64,000 bases of DNA from Puffinus mauretanicus. Taxonomy: Eukaryota; Chordata; Aves; Procellariiformes; Procellariidae. The position numbers and the translations under genes were made by a program. The stretch covers positions 1,054,001 through 1,118,000 of the forward strand of contig JAJKFH010000801.1 of assembly GCA_023333565.1 (NCBI GenBank), in the 5' to 3' direction. The notes beneath the pieces were generated by a model. The model did no database searches and was not told the DNA's origin. It saw only the letters and a program-made list of their open reading frames with translations. Of the stretch, positions 47,451 through 60,739 are shown one piece after another; position 1 is the first letter of the stretch; each line of letters begins with the position of its first letter.

Positions 47451-50400
47451 CATAACAAGACCCCAAATCAGGTGTGTTTGGTCTAAATTTGGGTTGTTGT
47501 GAATGCTTTTCAGACAGCTCTGTGTATATAACTCCAGGTTCCAGGTGTCTCAGTCTGAGAAAAATAGAGATTCATTAAAACTCAACATCGAGCTTTCTGA
47601 TCTGTTTTTAATAGTTATATTACACATAATTACATTTAGACTTGGAATCCCTAGCAGCCTCTTTTATAGTTTGTCTTAATTAGCATTGATCTGGACATGC
47701 TGAGCAAAAGCTAAAATTTTAGCTTTGCCTTGTTCCATTCTTCGCTTTACTAGAGTAGTTTCAAGGATCAACTTGTCAAAAAGAATAAAAGACTCTCTCA
47801 CGTTGAGAGTTCTCATAAAAGGCCCTAAGAGCTTCTATAGAGCCATTACTGTCTATTGTGCACAGCAGATCTGTAAAATACTGACATGGGGCTGTATTTA
47901 ATGCACTGAACTCTGTTAACATGATTGGGAATCAGCATGTTTTCCTGTGGAATTGGGCACCTTTAGCCCCTGTCTCCAAGAAAGCCCCGCTATTGTGTAC
48001 TTTCCATTACTTACTTTATTGCTTTGAAACAGCATGTTTTGTGGGGGAAGGAAAAATGTAAAAATATGGGGGAAGACAGGAGACACTGGCATTGCAAGTA
48101 TGAGTAAGCTTTGTGCCGTGACAGTATACGTATTAAAAAGACAGCTTAAGGAAAATTCATTTATATTAAGAGTGAAAGAACTGAATGTGAAGAGACCTGA
48201 ATGAGATGCATAAAATTGCAAGAGACAGAGGAAATAGCGGGTGTCACAAAACTGCATCAGGGTGAAAAAAAATGCACAGAAGGGGATACTGAAAGTTTGA
48301 AGGAAGATTGATGTGACAACAGCTGCAGGTAAATATTGAGGGGGAAAAAAGTCATTTCTACACAGAGTACTGCAACCCTTGACTTTTAAATCAGTTTACA
48401 ATCAGGAATTTATTGGCATGCATGGGGAAAAAAAGAACACAGAGGATTTGTGTAAAGGTAATTAAGATAATTAATCGTGGTTTTTTGGCAGTCTTGATCA
48501 CTGAAAACTTTGACATTATAGGAGACAATTATACTTCGGTATTATTTTTGCAGTATTGCGTATACACTCTGTGGGACCCAGACTATCTCAAGGAAGACTT
48601 GACAAGGCCATCTCATACACTGTGGAATCTTGGCAGTTTTTTCAAACAGCTCCCCCAGCAACCCACCCTATAACTGCAAAAAGGAAAAGGAAATCGATGC
48701 CAACTTAAAAAAAAATGAAAATTCCTGCATCAAAAAGACATTTTGTCAGAAAAGAGGAAAGTGGGTAAAAGGCCACAGAGTCCATTAAGAATTTTGCTAT
48801 TATTGCCAATTTTTTTAAGTCATGCTCCAATACCGCGTGGAACTAAGAAACGCTAAAATAACTAAGTGGAACTAGTAGAGCCTAAAACGAAGATTAGCTT
48901 TTTATGTGGCTAATGGAAATGCCCACTGTTAATATATGAAACACTACAAGCATCTTGTTTTTTCCGATTTCTTTGCTTGTTTGGGGTGCAATTCATTTCT
49001 TCTAACTGAGGGCCATCAGAGTTAGTTTCTGTGGGTGAACTAGTCACTGAAGGGACGATATTCAGGAAGAAAGAGACACCTCTCAAGGACTGATTATCAC
49101 CAGCTGAGACATTTAGATGAAAACTGCTGGAAATGCCCTTTTCTCTCCATTGACAATATCCAACATTGATGCGTGAGGTTAGGGTGTCAGAGGAAATGAG
49201 ATGAATGCCAACATCAGCCTTCATATTTAATCTTAGCCATCACAATGTTACAATTGTGGACTTTCAGGCTGTCATTTATGTTGCTTTCTATGGACTTTAT
49301 GCAAGCCAGGTTCATTTTTGCAAGGACACCGGCTAAACGTGAGTAACTTAGTGAACCTTGCCATTCATCCCTACAACTTTTCTCATACCTTTCTGCTTCC
49401 TTCTTACTTGCTTTGGATGCCAGTGTACTGCTGTGCTGGTGGTGGAGGACCTCCTTCGAAAGACGTGTTTGCATTGTGGGAGTGACAACAGGTTGCAGGC
49501 GATGTACGTGCTTCCTGCCTTGCAGCCACGCCGGCCAGAGCGGGATCCTGATTTAGCAAGGGCTGAAAAGGTGGAAGTCAGGCAAATAGACTGAATGCAG
49601 ACGCAGGAATCTGGGCATAGCTACTGGTGCAGTGCCTGTCCAGTGTCCAGAAGCAGGTACAGAACAGGAGAAGAGCATGGCCCTACTGAAAACAAAAAAC
49701 CAGATTCTTCCATAAAGGTTTTTGTCAAAAAGGGAGGTTCAGTATTGTGAGCAGAAAACTCCTCCTTTGCATTGTATTTCAGGATGTTACTTTCCCAGTG
49801 TGCTCCAGGGAAAAAAAAAAGATTTTGTGAATTTTTTTTTCTGTGAATGAGCAGAATTATATCAGGGAAATATCTGACTGTCATCCCCCAAAAGAAAACA
49901 TTAAAGATTGTCTAAGCATTTGGATCAAAAAGAACTTTTAATTTCTTTGGTTTTGACCTTAAAACTTCTATAATTAATTTCTGATGTTTTTGCTAGTTCT
50001 TATCTAAATTTCCATCTTCAGTATTGCTGTCTTTTGTCTCCCAGTATTGTTGAACTTGTAAATCAGGTGATAGTGCCAATTCTAACAACTCAGCTTCATT
50101 CATTACATGCACATGAAAATAAGTGGAAACACAGCTTATGCTTTTGCATTATCTAAATATAGCTGTTTCAGAATGCATTCACCTGCAGCATCAAGAATTT
50201 GTTCCTTCTGCCTTTTTTACTATTTGATCAATTTATGTGCATATAGTTGAAGTAATTGCTGCCCTGTTCAGAAAACTTGGTCTCTTTAGTTCATTTGTCC
50301 ACCTCAAAAGTTGTGTCCTCAGTATAACTTGTCCTTAGCTTACAGTGAGAGAGTAGAACCATATCGGTATTTTTATATTTCAATAGCATATGGTCCATCT

Positions 50401-52130
50401 CCATACAGATTCAGGAGCTAAATCTGTTTGCAGAACCTTTTACATACAGTGCTACCCCACTAATTCATTTTTTCAGGGGTTTGAATATACCAATATTGTA
50501 TGGTTTTTCATAGGCAGACTATTGGTAATTCTTCTCTCTGTGGAGCAATCCTGTTTTGTAAGCGCCCTTTCATGCTGTAGGAATTCGAATTCATCCATGG
50601 TTGCTTTCAGATTTTTTGGCATCACTGCTGTCACAACGCTGTAGCCGAAGTAACCTAAATTAATTTAGGTCTACTGGCTTTAGGAGCAATTTAAAGTAAT
50701 TGATGATCTGTCCTTTATGGTTAATGTTTTTTGTATGTGCTTATTTTTACTTGCCGCATTAGCTTGGCACCTGAATTGAAATAGGCAAATTATATAATTT
50801 TGTCAAATTTTACCTCATACATACCAGTCATTTGACAAAATACTAGATTTGATCTAATTGTCCTGTCATTTGCCTTGTTAACATGTAAATACAGTTTCTT
50901 TCAGTGCTTCCTAGCCTGACTACAGCTATTTCTCTTGCTTGCAAGTGTTGCCACTTCTGAGAATATATTACCCCCAAAATCTATAAACAGAGATCTTAGG
51001 AAAAACCTCTTCCTATCCTTACTATGTTGAAAAGTGCCATGTATTCTTACTGTTTTTTTTTTAAATTAGTTTCTAATCCATGGCGTTACTTTCTCTCCCA
51101 TCCTATGAGTCTGTAGAGCCTAACGCAAGCCCACTGAAGCTGTTGTGAGTCTCTTTCTGTTGTCCTTAGAGGACTTTGGATTACGACCATAAGACCAGCA
51201 TTTTTCCCACAGTGTCTTCTGAGGGATTGTCTAAAAAAAAAAAAAAATTGCTATGATATCATTGTTAGTCTTATCCATTCTGTTACGAAAGCACTGTATG
51301 ACTACAGAGGTCTCGTTTCTTCCCTCCGAGATGTCTGATGTACTGAGTCTATCTGTGCTAATGAACTAAAGAGGGGCAGGGCAGGGCCTGACAGCTGCTT
51401 GTGGTTGTCCGTACTGTTAGTCTCTTAACAGAGTTGCTGGCACAGTTTTCATCTGTCGCTATCCCCAGAAGCGTCCGGGCACAGTTCCAGCCGTCCCAGA
51501 GGCTAAAGACCTTGCCCAGTGGGCTGCCAGCATATGCTTACTGGTTTGGAGGAGCAAGGGACTTCAGCTGGATGGATGCAACTATACTGCTTGGCCTCCA
51601 GACAGGAGACCGTTCAGTGGGTTGTTTTATCTTTTTGCATAGACATAACTATGCAAACTGGTAACGAACAAGCAGTTCTAAGCCGTGTATTTTGCAAAGC
51701 TTTGTGTATCCCCATGGGTTGATGCAGAAGACAATGTTGCATGAACTGGATGCTGGGCAGTTGAGTGCCTGAGGAAAGCTTGGCAGGATTGCCACTGACT
51801 ACTGGACACCAAGAGGCACAGAAGAAAATGGGAATGGGTTTTGATGTCCTGTCCTTCAGTCTTTGTCTCCAGACTGCCCTCCTACTTATAGCTCAGTAGG
51901 CACAAAATGTCCTGGGCTGAGATCATGATGGGGTCATCCTCCAAATGATCCATGCAGGATGTTTAATGGTGCTTTTAAAACTGATGGTTGCCTTTTTAGT
52001 TAGGTGGACATTATGTGTAGGCAGTTGTCCGAGAGAAAGATGATATCGTTCACATGTATCCTTTAAGGGAAGAACCTGCTATTTCACAATTTGTCCAGAA
52101 ACAGTAAAGTTCACTGTCAAGTGATCCACA

Positions 52131-52175
52131 TTAAAAAAAAAAACAAACCACAACCCCAAACAAAAACCACTATAT
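52131..52175. repeat. A-rich / AAAC simple sequence
   Basis: Ten A followed by CAAACC, CAACCCC and AAACAAAAACC units. Confidence 0.8.
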
Positions 52176-52421
52176 AAAAACTTCAGACAGAAAACACAAG
52201 ATTGCAGGGAGTTTTCAATTACAAGATTTCACTTTTCAAAAACAAAAGTAAGTACCAGAGTGACATTTAGACAAGAGACCATCCTTGCCCCAGAATAACC
52301 CTATTTATTAAGTGCAATTGTCTTCTGCCCTTAAATGCCACGTCTGTTGAAAACATTTTTTGGTAGTCCCTTAAGTCACACAAGGTGCATTTTCAATTCC
52401 CTCTGAGGGGGACTTACCTTT

Positions 52422-52490
52422 TAAAAAACAAACAAACAAAAAACCAATAAAAACAAAAACCCAACAACCCCCCTCCCCCCCAACCTTTTC
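52422..52490. repeat. (AAAC)n and C-rich simple sequence
   Basis: A run of AAAC and AAAAC units passing into a C-rich tail (CCCCCCTCCCCCCC) at about 52,468-52,481. Confidence 0.85.
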
Positions 52491-53539
52491 CCTCCAAACT
52501 GTGAAAACAGAGAGAGGCTGCACCCCGAGGGAAGGACTGTGTTGGGCATTTCAGAGCCTGTAAAAGCGCAGTCCTTCTCTCCAAGATTTCTCAGCAAACC
52601 TGCCTGCCTCATAAAATGCTTTGCATTGGAAAACGGTCTGGGAAATGAGTTATTTCAGTTCACCATGCTCACATTTTTGTAAAGTAGTCATTCAAGTGAC
52701 CAAAGTGTGCTTCCGTTCCTTAAAATAATAATAATAAAAAAATTTACAAGAAAATATATTAATAGGTGGGATGAGAAGTTCAGGGAACAGATGTAGTTGT
52801 GCTCTTCTGTGTACATTTCCCAAAGGCATCAGCACTCACCAAGGCAAAGGCCAGTGCAGCCAGGGGCTGTGACTGGGTACCAAGAAAAGATATCACCAAA
52901 GTGAGAGGCAGGAGGAGAGCTGCCTTCTCAGGTAGCTGGAAGTGATGAACAGCCAGAAATGAGTAATCAAGAACAGCTCCTGTCCTCCAGAGTGCCACTT
53001 ATCTCCATCTCCTTCACTCAGAAATTTATGAACCACTTTACTTCACAATTTTGGTTAAATCTCATTGAAACACTCAACGCTTGGCATATAAAAATATTGA
53101 GTAAGAAGGAAAGGTTAAGATTAGGAGTTGTAAGGAAATGCCATGGTTTGCTTCCTTCAAAAAAGGCTGTGCACTTTCACAAGAATGGTGCTCTTGCCTC
53201 GCCTTATCTTTGTCTTTCATCTGCATTTCTTATACTCTAAGCATCTTAGCACCACACCATTTTGCTTGTGCTAATAAGCTCTGCTGTGTGTGTCTTAAAA
53301 TATAACTCCTCTGTGCAGAGACTTTTTCTTGGTGTTTGGAAAGTAACATGCACATCAATGGCACTGCATAATGGAATCACTCAGAAAAAAAAATCATTTT
53401 GGATTTAGAAGCCATCATATGATATACCATTCAATAAGGAACTGAATTAACACCTCAAATTACCTTTACGTGGGGCTGTAAAGGACTTCTGGGGTTGGGG
53501 CCAGACCCCTGCCATAGCCAGCCTCTGTCAGATAAACCC

Positions 53540-53910
53540 TTTCATAAACTAATTAACTGATCCATCTTAGAACAAATTAGGTCATTTGCTACCATTACTC
53601 CCGCTGGGAAATTGTTCAAGAGCCTCACTTCTCTGTTGCTTTGAAACGTTCTTCTAATTTTCAGCCTCAATTTATTCATGGCCAGTTTATATCCACTTGT
53701 TCTTGTGCCAATGTTGTCCTTTAGCTTAAATAGCTCTCCTTCCTCCCTTGTATTCCTTGATGTATTTATAGACAACATTCATATCCCCTCTGAGCTTTTG
53801 TTTTACTAGGCTGAACAAGAGAAGCTTGTCTCTTCTCGTAACACAGGCTCTTGTGGTGGCGTGATCGTCCTCATCGTTCTCCTCAGCACCGGGTCTTGTT
53901 TAAATTTGTT
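53540..53910 (-). mobile_element. Old CR1 LINE 3' region (minus strand)
   Basis: Read on the minus strand, the stretch follows the CR1 3' region: a GAGAAGAGACAAGC-type start, then GTTCAGCCTAGTAAAAC, GGGGATATGAATG..GTCTATAAATAC, CACAAGAACAAGTGGATATA, AAACTGGCCATGAATAAATT, and GAAGAACGTTTC...GTGAGGCTCTTGAACAATTT. It differs much more from the two younger CR1 copies than they do from each other and belongs to an older sauropsid CR1 lineage. No intact frame remains; a 78-codon frame inside it is a remnant. Confidence 0.85.
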
Positions 53911-56900
53911 TCACCTCTATATGTATGGTGACAAATACAAATAATTGATAATAATAGTAGTCATCTCTATTCAAGGTTCAATAAAGGAAAAATAATCTGC
54001 ATCAAATATGTATCAAAAATAGGAAATGATACCTGCAGTAGATGAGGTGGCAGTATTCCTTATTTTTGGTAGCATTTATAAAATTCTGAGCTTATTTCAA
54101 ACACAAAAGAAAACCCATTCCATGCTCTGGAAGGTTTACATGTTGCTTTCTCCCACTATCTGCATCTAATAGTAGGGAGTTTTTGCCACTTGTGGCTGAT
54201 GTTTTCTCCTCCCAGGCATTTTTTCAGGTCATTGGTTTCTTTTTAGTGTCTGGGAAGATGCAAAGGGGAGAGTGGGGGAACCACCTGTGCATTTACGTGG
54301 CCACATGTCTCTTCAGCAAACTCTTTGAAAGGATGTTTCCCCTTTCTACCCCTTCTTCATGTGTAATTGTATGCTGGAGAAGGAGCTGCTATGTAGTTTT
54401 GCAGCACGCTGTCTCATTACAGCTACCACCGCAGGTTTCCTCCTGTCCTGGTGCACAGGTTGGTGGCCTGAGCGCTGCCCTCTCCTGAGAAGGGTTGAGA
54501 AGCCATGAAAAAGATGTGTCATGCGGCTTGGGACATGTGGTGGTCCCTTGAGTAAATCCAAGCCTGGAGACTGGTTTCATCTTTTGTCAGACAGATCTAT
54601 TATCTCTCAGGCTTTCACATGCTCCCAAAGTCATGTTCTGAAAATTCATTATTTATTATTGTAGTTATCACGCAGTGTTTGTTTTAGGGCAAGAACCGAA
54701 CATGTTGACAGCAGTGTATGAGATACGTATGAAAACAGTTTCAGGGAGTTTTTGTTCTGATGCTTCATTACTGCATAGATTTAGGTATCTATTTCTCTTT
54801 AAAAAATATATGCCTTTTAAAAATACATGTAACATTTAGAACTGTATGTTCATCTGCTTCAGGTTAAGCAACTCTGAAAGCCTTTGAAGAGTCAGAGCCT
54901 AGAAGATGCACACAGCTGAGGTGCTTTGGGAGATGCAGAAAAGGTGTTAACACAGATTTATTAATTCAGTTACACAAACTCTCCACAGGCTCTTCTCTTT
55001 ATACTAAGAAATGTGACATTTATGGTCTTCAGTGGTGAAGTAGGACTCTAGAAGGAACTTAAAACCTGGTGCTTCAGGCATGGGAGATCATTTAATGTGT
55101 AGGCACTAGTGAGAAGGCATACACAGTATTTCACAAAAATTTCTGAAATCATGTGTTATTCCTTTCTCTCTTCATATTCCTGACACATGCCATCATCAAA
55201 TGGCCGTTTCACACACCCAGCATCTAGTCACATCTCTGTTTCTCATCTAAAATACTTCCTTTCTGTTTCGAGCAGTTCCTAGACTTCAAGAGGTCTCTCA
55301 ATTAGAGATGATCAAAAACATTTCAGATTTAACAACCATCAGGAAATGCAGCTTAATCAAAGTAGACACATTTTACAGGAACAAATTGGTTTCAGTTTTG
55401 AAACAATTTTAAATGGAGAATGAATGTAAATGAATTGTGTCAGCTTTGTTTCATTTAAATATACAAAATATTTCATTTTTACTTTACTGTTTTGATTCAT
55501 TTTGTTTCAGCTGTCATACTGTCAGTCAAGACACTGTTCATATTGCTGTTCATTGTGTATCTATTTATATTTAATATTTAATTAAAATGCTTTGGACTTG
55601 GAACTTTCCTGTGTTGTGATGGGCTTTTTTTTTACCTTTAGACTTTTGTGTTGGTGAGAAATTTAGATGGTCAACTTTTATTTCAAATTCAGAATATCCT
55701 ATTCCCAGCAATAAAATTGCAGTGAGCCCCTTCTCCGTATTTCTTATGCTGCGTGGGGAATACAGCTTCCCTAGATTTTGATTTTATTACCGAATGATCC
55801 AGATCAGTCCTGCTCAGACTGATGCCTTTGGCACCAGAGGGTTCATCCAGATGTTACTGAGTACCAGAAACTGGCTTGGCAGTTACAGATATGCCTTTCT
55901 CCAGGAGATGATTTGTTGTGTGGAGGACAGCAGAGGGTTTTGGAAAAGGCAGTTCAAAAACCATCTCTAAGAAGCAAGGGTACAAAGACTGGGGGAAGAC
56001 ATGCTGAAAGAGCTTAGATGAGTCACAGGCTATCAGACACCGCCTTTAACAAAAAACCCAAGAATTATTGTGGCACACAAGTTTTGTAGCTGAGACCACA
56101 GCAGGGAAGGCTGGAATAACACTATCCCAGGCCTGGGTGCTTACAATGTGGATTTAGCTGTCTTTGCCATCCAGTGCCCTGCGAGCAGTTTATTATCTGG
56201 AAAGTTTTAAAGCCCTGTATTTCACCGATGGTTATGCATCAAGTGTTGCCTTGGTTCCCAGGCTGTGCTCAGACATCTTTCAAAATTATGGTAAATATTG
56301 ATTTAGTGCCCTGCTTAAACATGCATCTCTGGCACAGACTCTTCAGCAAGCGTGCCTGTGTCAAACAGAAGAATTAAATTCACAGCCAGAGTTCACTATA
56401 ATAGCTGTCTTATTCATCTTGTGCTTGCCTTCTTGGAAAGCATCATGCTGTCATGTGTGTCTCTGAAGTACATAAATGAAATAAATGTATTAAAATGTTA
56501 AGATCTTTGACAGTGAAATATCCCCAGCCCCTTAACGCTGGAAAAGTCACCTTTGAAAAGTGACTGTAAAAATGGTGTGTTAGGCTGTGTGTTTTGCTCC
56601 TAAGGGAGAGACTCCCATCATCCCTTCCTCTGTTCTCAGGTTGTACTTTCCTTAGTTTCTAGTGTAGTACTTTCAGCTTGAGGAGTTGGTACTGTGATGA
56701 CCATTTCATCTCACCCAACATCAGAAGTAAAACAGCCATCCCTAGGAGAAACAGTGTTCTTGGGTTCACCAGTGAAACCATGGTCTCCAGCAGAGATGTG
56801 ATGGAGCAGTTGGATGTTCTTTGGTGTGTGGTGCCTTATGTAGAGCCTCTTCACCAGTGATGGGCCGAGTTAACATCTGTGGGTAGGTAAGCTTTTCTGC

Positions 56901-57384
56901 CGAGATTGACAGAGAAGCCTACAGTGATTTATGTGGCTGGTGGTCTTCATGCTTCCACGAGACCGCCTGAGAAGCGCTCTGATGTTACTAAATTGGGAAC
57001 TTTGCTAACTCAGGCTAATATTAAAATGAGTTTCTAATTCCTCAGTATTAGCTCCCTTGACCATAGTTTTTACAACAACAAAAATTGCTTATGTATGCAA
57101 AATAGAAAAGGGTTGAGATGGTTGTCTAGAATGGTTTGAGGCACAGGAAGGATTAAGCAGACTCAATTTAAAAAAGAAAAAAAGCTAGCTTCTGCTTCAT
57201 AAGAAACTCTGTTAAGTTGTGCAAACCCCACTAAGTTTTTTTTTTCCAGTGCATATATGAAACCAAAAATATTATTCTTGTTGATGTTGCATAAAGCCCA
57301 GGCACTAGCAGTATATAATAGCTAGCATCTCTAGGAATTCATATTACTAGAGGGATTCGATTTTCTTCATGAGAAACATACTGT

Positions 57385-57440
57385 TGGCTGTACTGGATAG
57401 GACCATTGGTCCAGTTTCTGGCTATGAGGACTTTTGCTCC
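57385..57440 (+). repeat. Ancient repeat fossil ('gtactggat..gaccattggtcca' type)
   Basis: GCTGTACTGGATAGGACCAT followed by TGGTCCAGTTTCTGGC resembles a widespread sauropsid repeat segment of the form 'ctgtACTGGATcaGACCAaTGGTCCAtctagtccagt'. The internal GGACCATTGGTCC is itself palindromic. Identification is by eye. Confidence 0.4.
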
Positions 57441-59074
57441 TGAGCAACGTTGCCTCTGGTCTTAACTGATCAGGTTCAACCACATCCTGCAGGAATGGCA
57501 CAACCCTCAGCAGACCCATGAGGATGTTTGCCTGATAGTGTCTGCTGCTCTGCTTGCACAGGACCTTTTCTTGGTCCTTTCATTTTATGATGCCACCTGC
57601 TACCTGCATTCATCAGTGGCTCAGTAGTCAATACAGCATCTCTCCTAGAGCCACATCTTTTGTAATCTGCCTACACACAGTAAAACATGAGTGAAGCCTT
57701 ACTCCTTTTTATTTCTACACTTAAAACATGTAAAAATAAGAGTTTCTGAGGTCCTTCATTCTGCAGAAAACTCACCCACGGTGAAAGGAGGCACTGGAAA
57801 ATCCAAAATGCAGGGGAGCATTTGTGGTTATAAGGGGACAGGCAGCAGAGGCCAAACTTGAAACTTTTCTGTGGAACAGTGGATTGTAACCTTTACTTAT
57901 GTATCAACAGAGGCTGTAAGAGGTTGTAGATATCACTGTGGGAATAAAACTGAGACCTGGAGTACCTTGCTGTTACTGTGTAGCTACTGCTCAGCTGCAG
58001 CATTTCTTCTGGGATGGAGAGTTTTCACTCCATTATACGCATTTTCAAAACGGAGAGCATATAGGTAGATACTGGGCCATGTCTGTTTCTAGGTGGTTAA
58101 ATTGCTCATTAGACATTTCTTCTCAGCTAGACTTCACACTGAAAGGGCAAAAAAGAAAACTGGGCTGATTCTGAGCCCTGCCGCAGCCTTTTCCTTCTCT
58201 GAAAGAGGAAGAATAGACTTAGCTTAGCCCAATATTTGTGTGGCTTATATTTCTTTGTCTCTTTCTTTCCTTTGTGGACCCCTTTCTTTTTTAATGCCCA
58301 TACCAGCCTTCATCAGAGGAAAGCATCTGGGAGATGCTTTGTGGGAGACATGAGGCAAGGCAGCTGCTATAGGCTTTGGGGAAGGAGGAGGATGTAACTC
58401 TTAGTGGTGTCAGTTTAAGGTGCTGATGAATTAAACGGCAGATTGAGACAGACAGGTTGGCGTCCCTGACAAGATCAATGATTTGAGAGGTTAATGAATG
58501 GCACATGGCTCATTTAGAGCTGGAGAGGCACCAGCTGGGCAGACCATGAGATGGATTTGCTGAAAGAGCATCGCAGCTGAAACTGGATGTGTTGGATTTG
58601 TTCTTGCAGAAATGAGCTCTTCAGGGGGACTTTCCTACACCAGCCTCATTGACTGTGCTCTAGGGAGATTTGCTTGAGTTATAAATAGTGTGTTTGTGCA
58701 TGTTTATATGTGTGCTTTCCTTTCGTTGGCTCCCTAAAGGTCTTAGAGAAGCTAAAAGTCTTCTGAGAGAGGATATCATTGATGCTCCTAAAGAGCCAAC
58801 AGAAAGTTGGGTCCTATTGAGCACACTGGCTCCAATCCAGGAGTTTTTAATAATGGAGTGTTTAATAATGTGCTGAACTTTTAGCATGGGAATAGTCACA
58901 GCAGGTCAAAGTACATGCATAAATGCTTGGCTGGTCTAAGTCAGGTTGCTCAGCTTTTTGCAAGATGGAGGCTGTAATGTGCAAGACAGTGATATTTCCC
59001 ATATTCAGCCATGATGGTGCTTTTGAGCTAAGCCCTTTATACAGGCTGTGGTTTTAGTAATGGAGAAGATCTTT

Positions 59075-59140
59075 TGCTCAAGGTTACCCATCAGGCCAGT
59101 GGCAGATTTGCAAGTAAAAGTCAAGTCTCTTGAGCCATGG
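59075..59140 (+). repeat. Ancient amniote-type repeat fossil (tail portion)
   Basis: CTCAAGGTTACCCATCAGGC, CAGTGGCAGATTTGCAAGT and TCAAGTCTCTTGAGCC match 'gcCCAAGGTcACacagCAGGtCAGTGGCAGAgcTG.gA.tagaatcCAggTCTCcTGAGtCc'. The retroviral LTR starts a few bases downstream, so it inserted next to or into this older repeat. Confidence 0.45.
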
Positions 59141-59145
59141 GCCTG

Positions 59146-59737
59146 TGTCATGGTTTAACCCCAGCTGGCAACTAAGCCCCACCCAGCCACCCACTCACTC
59201 CCCCCCCCGGTGGGATGGGGGAGAGAACCAGAAGGGTAAAAGTGAGAAAACTCATGCCTTGAGATAAAGACAGTTTAATAGGTAAAGCAAAAGCTGCACA
59301 CGCAAGCAAAGCAAAACAAGGAATTATTCACTCCTTCCCATCGGCAGGCAGGTGTTCAGCCATCTCCAGGAAAGCAGGGCCATCACGTGTAACAGTCACT
59401 TGGGAAGACAAACGCCATCACCCCGAACGTCCCCACCTTCCTTCTCCTCCCCCAGCTTTACATGCTGAGCATGATGTCATATGGTATGGAATATCCCTTT
59501 GGTCAGTTGGGGTCAGCTGTCCCAGCTGGGTCCCCTCCCAACTCCTTGTGCACCCCCAGCCTACTCACTGGTGGGGTGGGGTGAGGAGCAGAAAAGGCCT
59601 TGACTGTGTGTAAGCACTGCTCAGCCGTAACGAAACACCCCTGTGTTATCAACGCTGTTTCCAGCACAAATCCAAACCATAGCCCCATCCTAGCTACTGT
59701 GAAGAAAATTAACTCTATCCCAGCCAAAACCAGCACA
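59146..59737 (-). mobile_element. 3' LTR of an avian endogenous retrovirus (ERVL-like, minus strand)
   Basis: A 592-bp LTR homologous along its whole length to the solo LTR at 29,941, with the same TGTC...CACA ends and the same minus orientation. The TATA-like element (about 59,464-59,456) reads CATGTAAAG and the polyadenylation signal ATTAAA is at 59,279-59,274. Immediately upstream on the minus strand is a polypurine tract, so this is the 3' LTR of a provirus rather than a solo LTR. The left flank GCCTG (59,141-59,145) is not repeated at 59,738. The 59,503-59,736 open frame is inside the LTR and is not a gene. Confidence 0.9.
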
Positions 59738-59757
59738 TTCTCCCCCCCTTTTATTCC
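59738..59757 (-). other. Retroviral polypurine tract
   Basis: On the minus strand AATAAAAGGGGGGGAGAA stands directly before the TGTGCTGG start of the LTR. This is the primer site for plus-strand DNA synthesis in retroviruses and fixes the element's orientation. Confidence 0.8.
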
Positions 59758-60330
59758 ATACCATTTACATCATGTTCAGGTCTCACACTATCCAATACAT
59801 CATTAACCACCATCCCCCTTTCCATCCTTTGATAGAGTACACAGATGTCATTCCCTTAGCCTATGGACCACCCCTGTAAAATGTCCGTAAATGTCCACAA
59901 ATCCACAAAATATCCATTGAGTTCATTTATTCCATGACTTTGGGCTCCATCTGTTATGGTGGTCACTCAGGTCAGGAGGGGTGGTGTGTTGCGTGGAGTT
60001 ATTGGGCACCAATAACCTGTCGTATATGGATGGTGCCTACTGCAGTGTAGCTCTCATTCCTTTGGCTCTACCATCATAAAAAGTCACTGTGTAAGGAATT
60101 ATTAGTTGCCTCTTGGCCTCCATATCTCATATGGGTAAGTGTATTGGGTGATGGAAAGAGTGAGTAGGATCCCTTCTTCCTTCAGTCACTGTGAGTGATG
60201 ATGTCCCCGCAATTTTTCCTGTGGGGATAAGCTTGTTGTGGGGCTGTGGGGAAGGGGTGTCGCTCATCAGTCTCCTTCAGGTTTCCAACAGGAATAAGCA
60301 CCACCACTGCTAATTTTGCTGCTCATCCTA
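59738..60330 (-). mobile_element. Internal remnant of the endogenous retrovirus, 5' part missing
   Basis: Sequence behind the polypurine tract should be the 3' internal region of the provirus. No conserved retroviral domain and no long frame were recognised on the minus strand, so any coding content is decayed or this is untranslated sequence. The right boundary is a guess: the sequence changes to ordinary-looking intron somewhere between about 60,320 and 60,620, and neither a second LTR nor a primer binding site was found. Confidence 0.5.
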
Positions 60331-60739
60331 TAGAAAGAGAGTTGTTTGATCTGTATTTGAACTTCTTGCACCTCCACCTGTTGGCTGTGAGCCATTAGTT
60401 CTGTGAGAAGAACAGGCACACACGTGAAACAGTCTTTTAAAAGCAAAAATTGGCCTATTCAATTCATCTGGCCAGCCCCAACAGGACTATTGCTGGGAAG
60501 GTTGTGGCCACTGTTCATGGCCAATAACAGCAGCGTGATTGTGTGCTAGAGGCAAGAGGTTCTTCAAGAAAATGTTCTCCAAAACCTCTTGTGTTCCTTC
60601 ATGTAGCCCAGAACCCCACATTTCAAGCAGATGCTTCATTTTTACACAGCAGCTAAGTGAAAACCAAACTGCTTGAAGCAGGTGTGCTGATATGCATTAT
60701 TAAGAGCAGGGAGGTGAGTTCTTCATTTCTCTGTTATAT

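Noticed and set aside
59503..59736. Open frame within the second LTR (and its relative at 30,472-30,684)
   Set aside because: It lies wholly in LTR DNA and is a chance frame shared because the LTRs are homologous.
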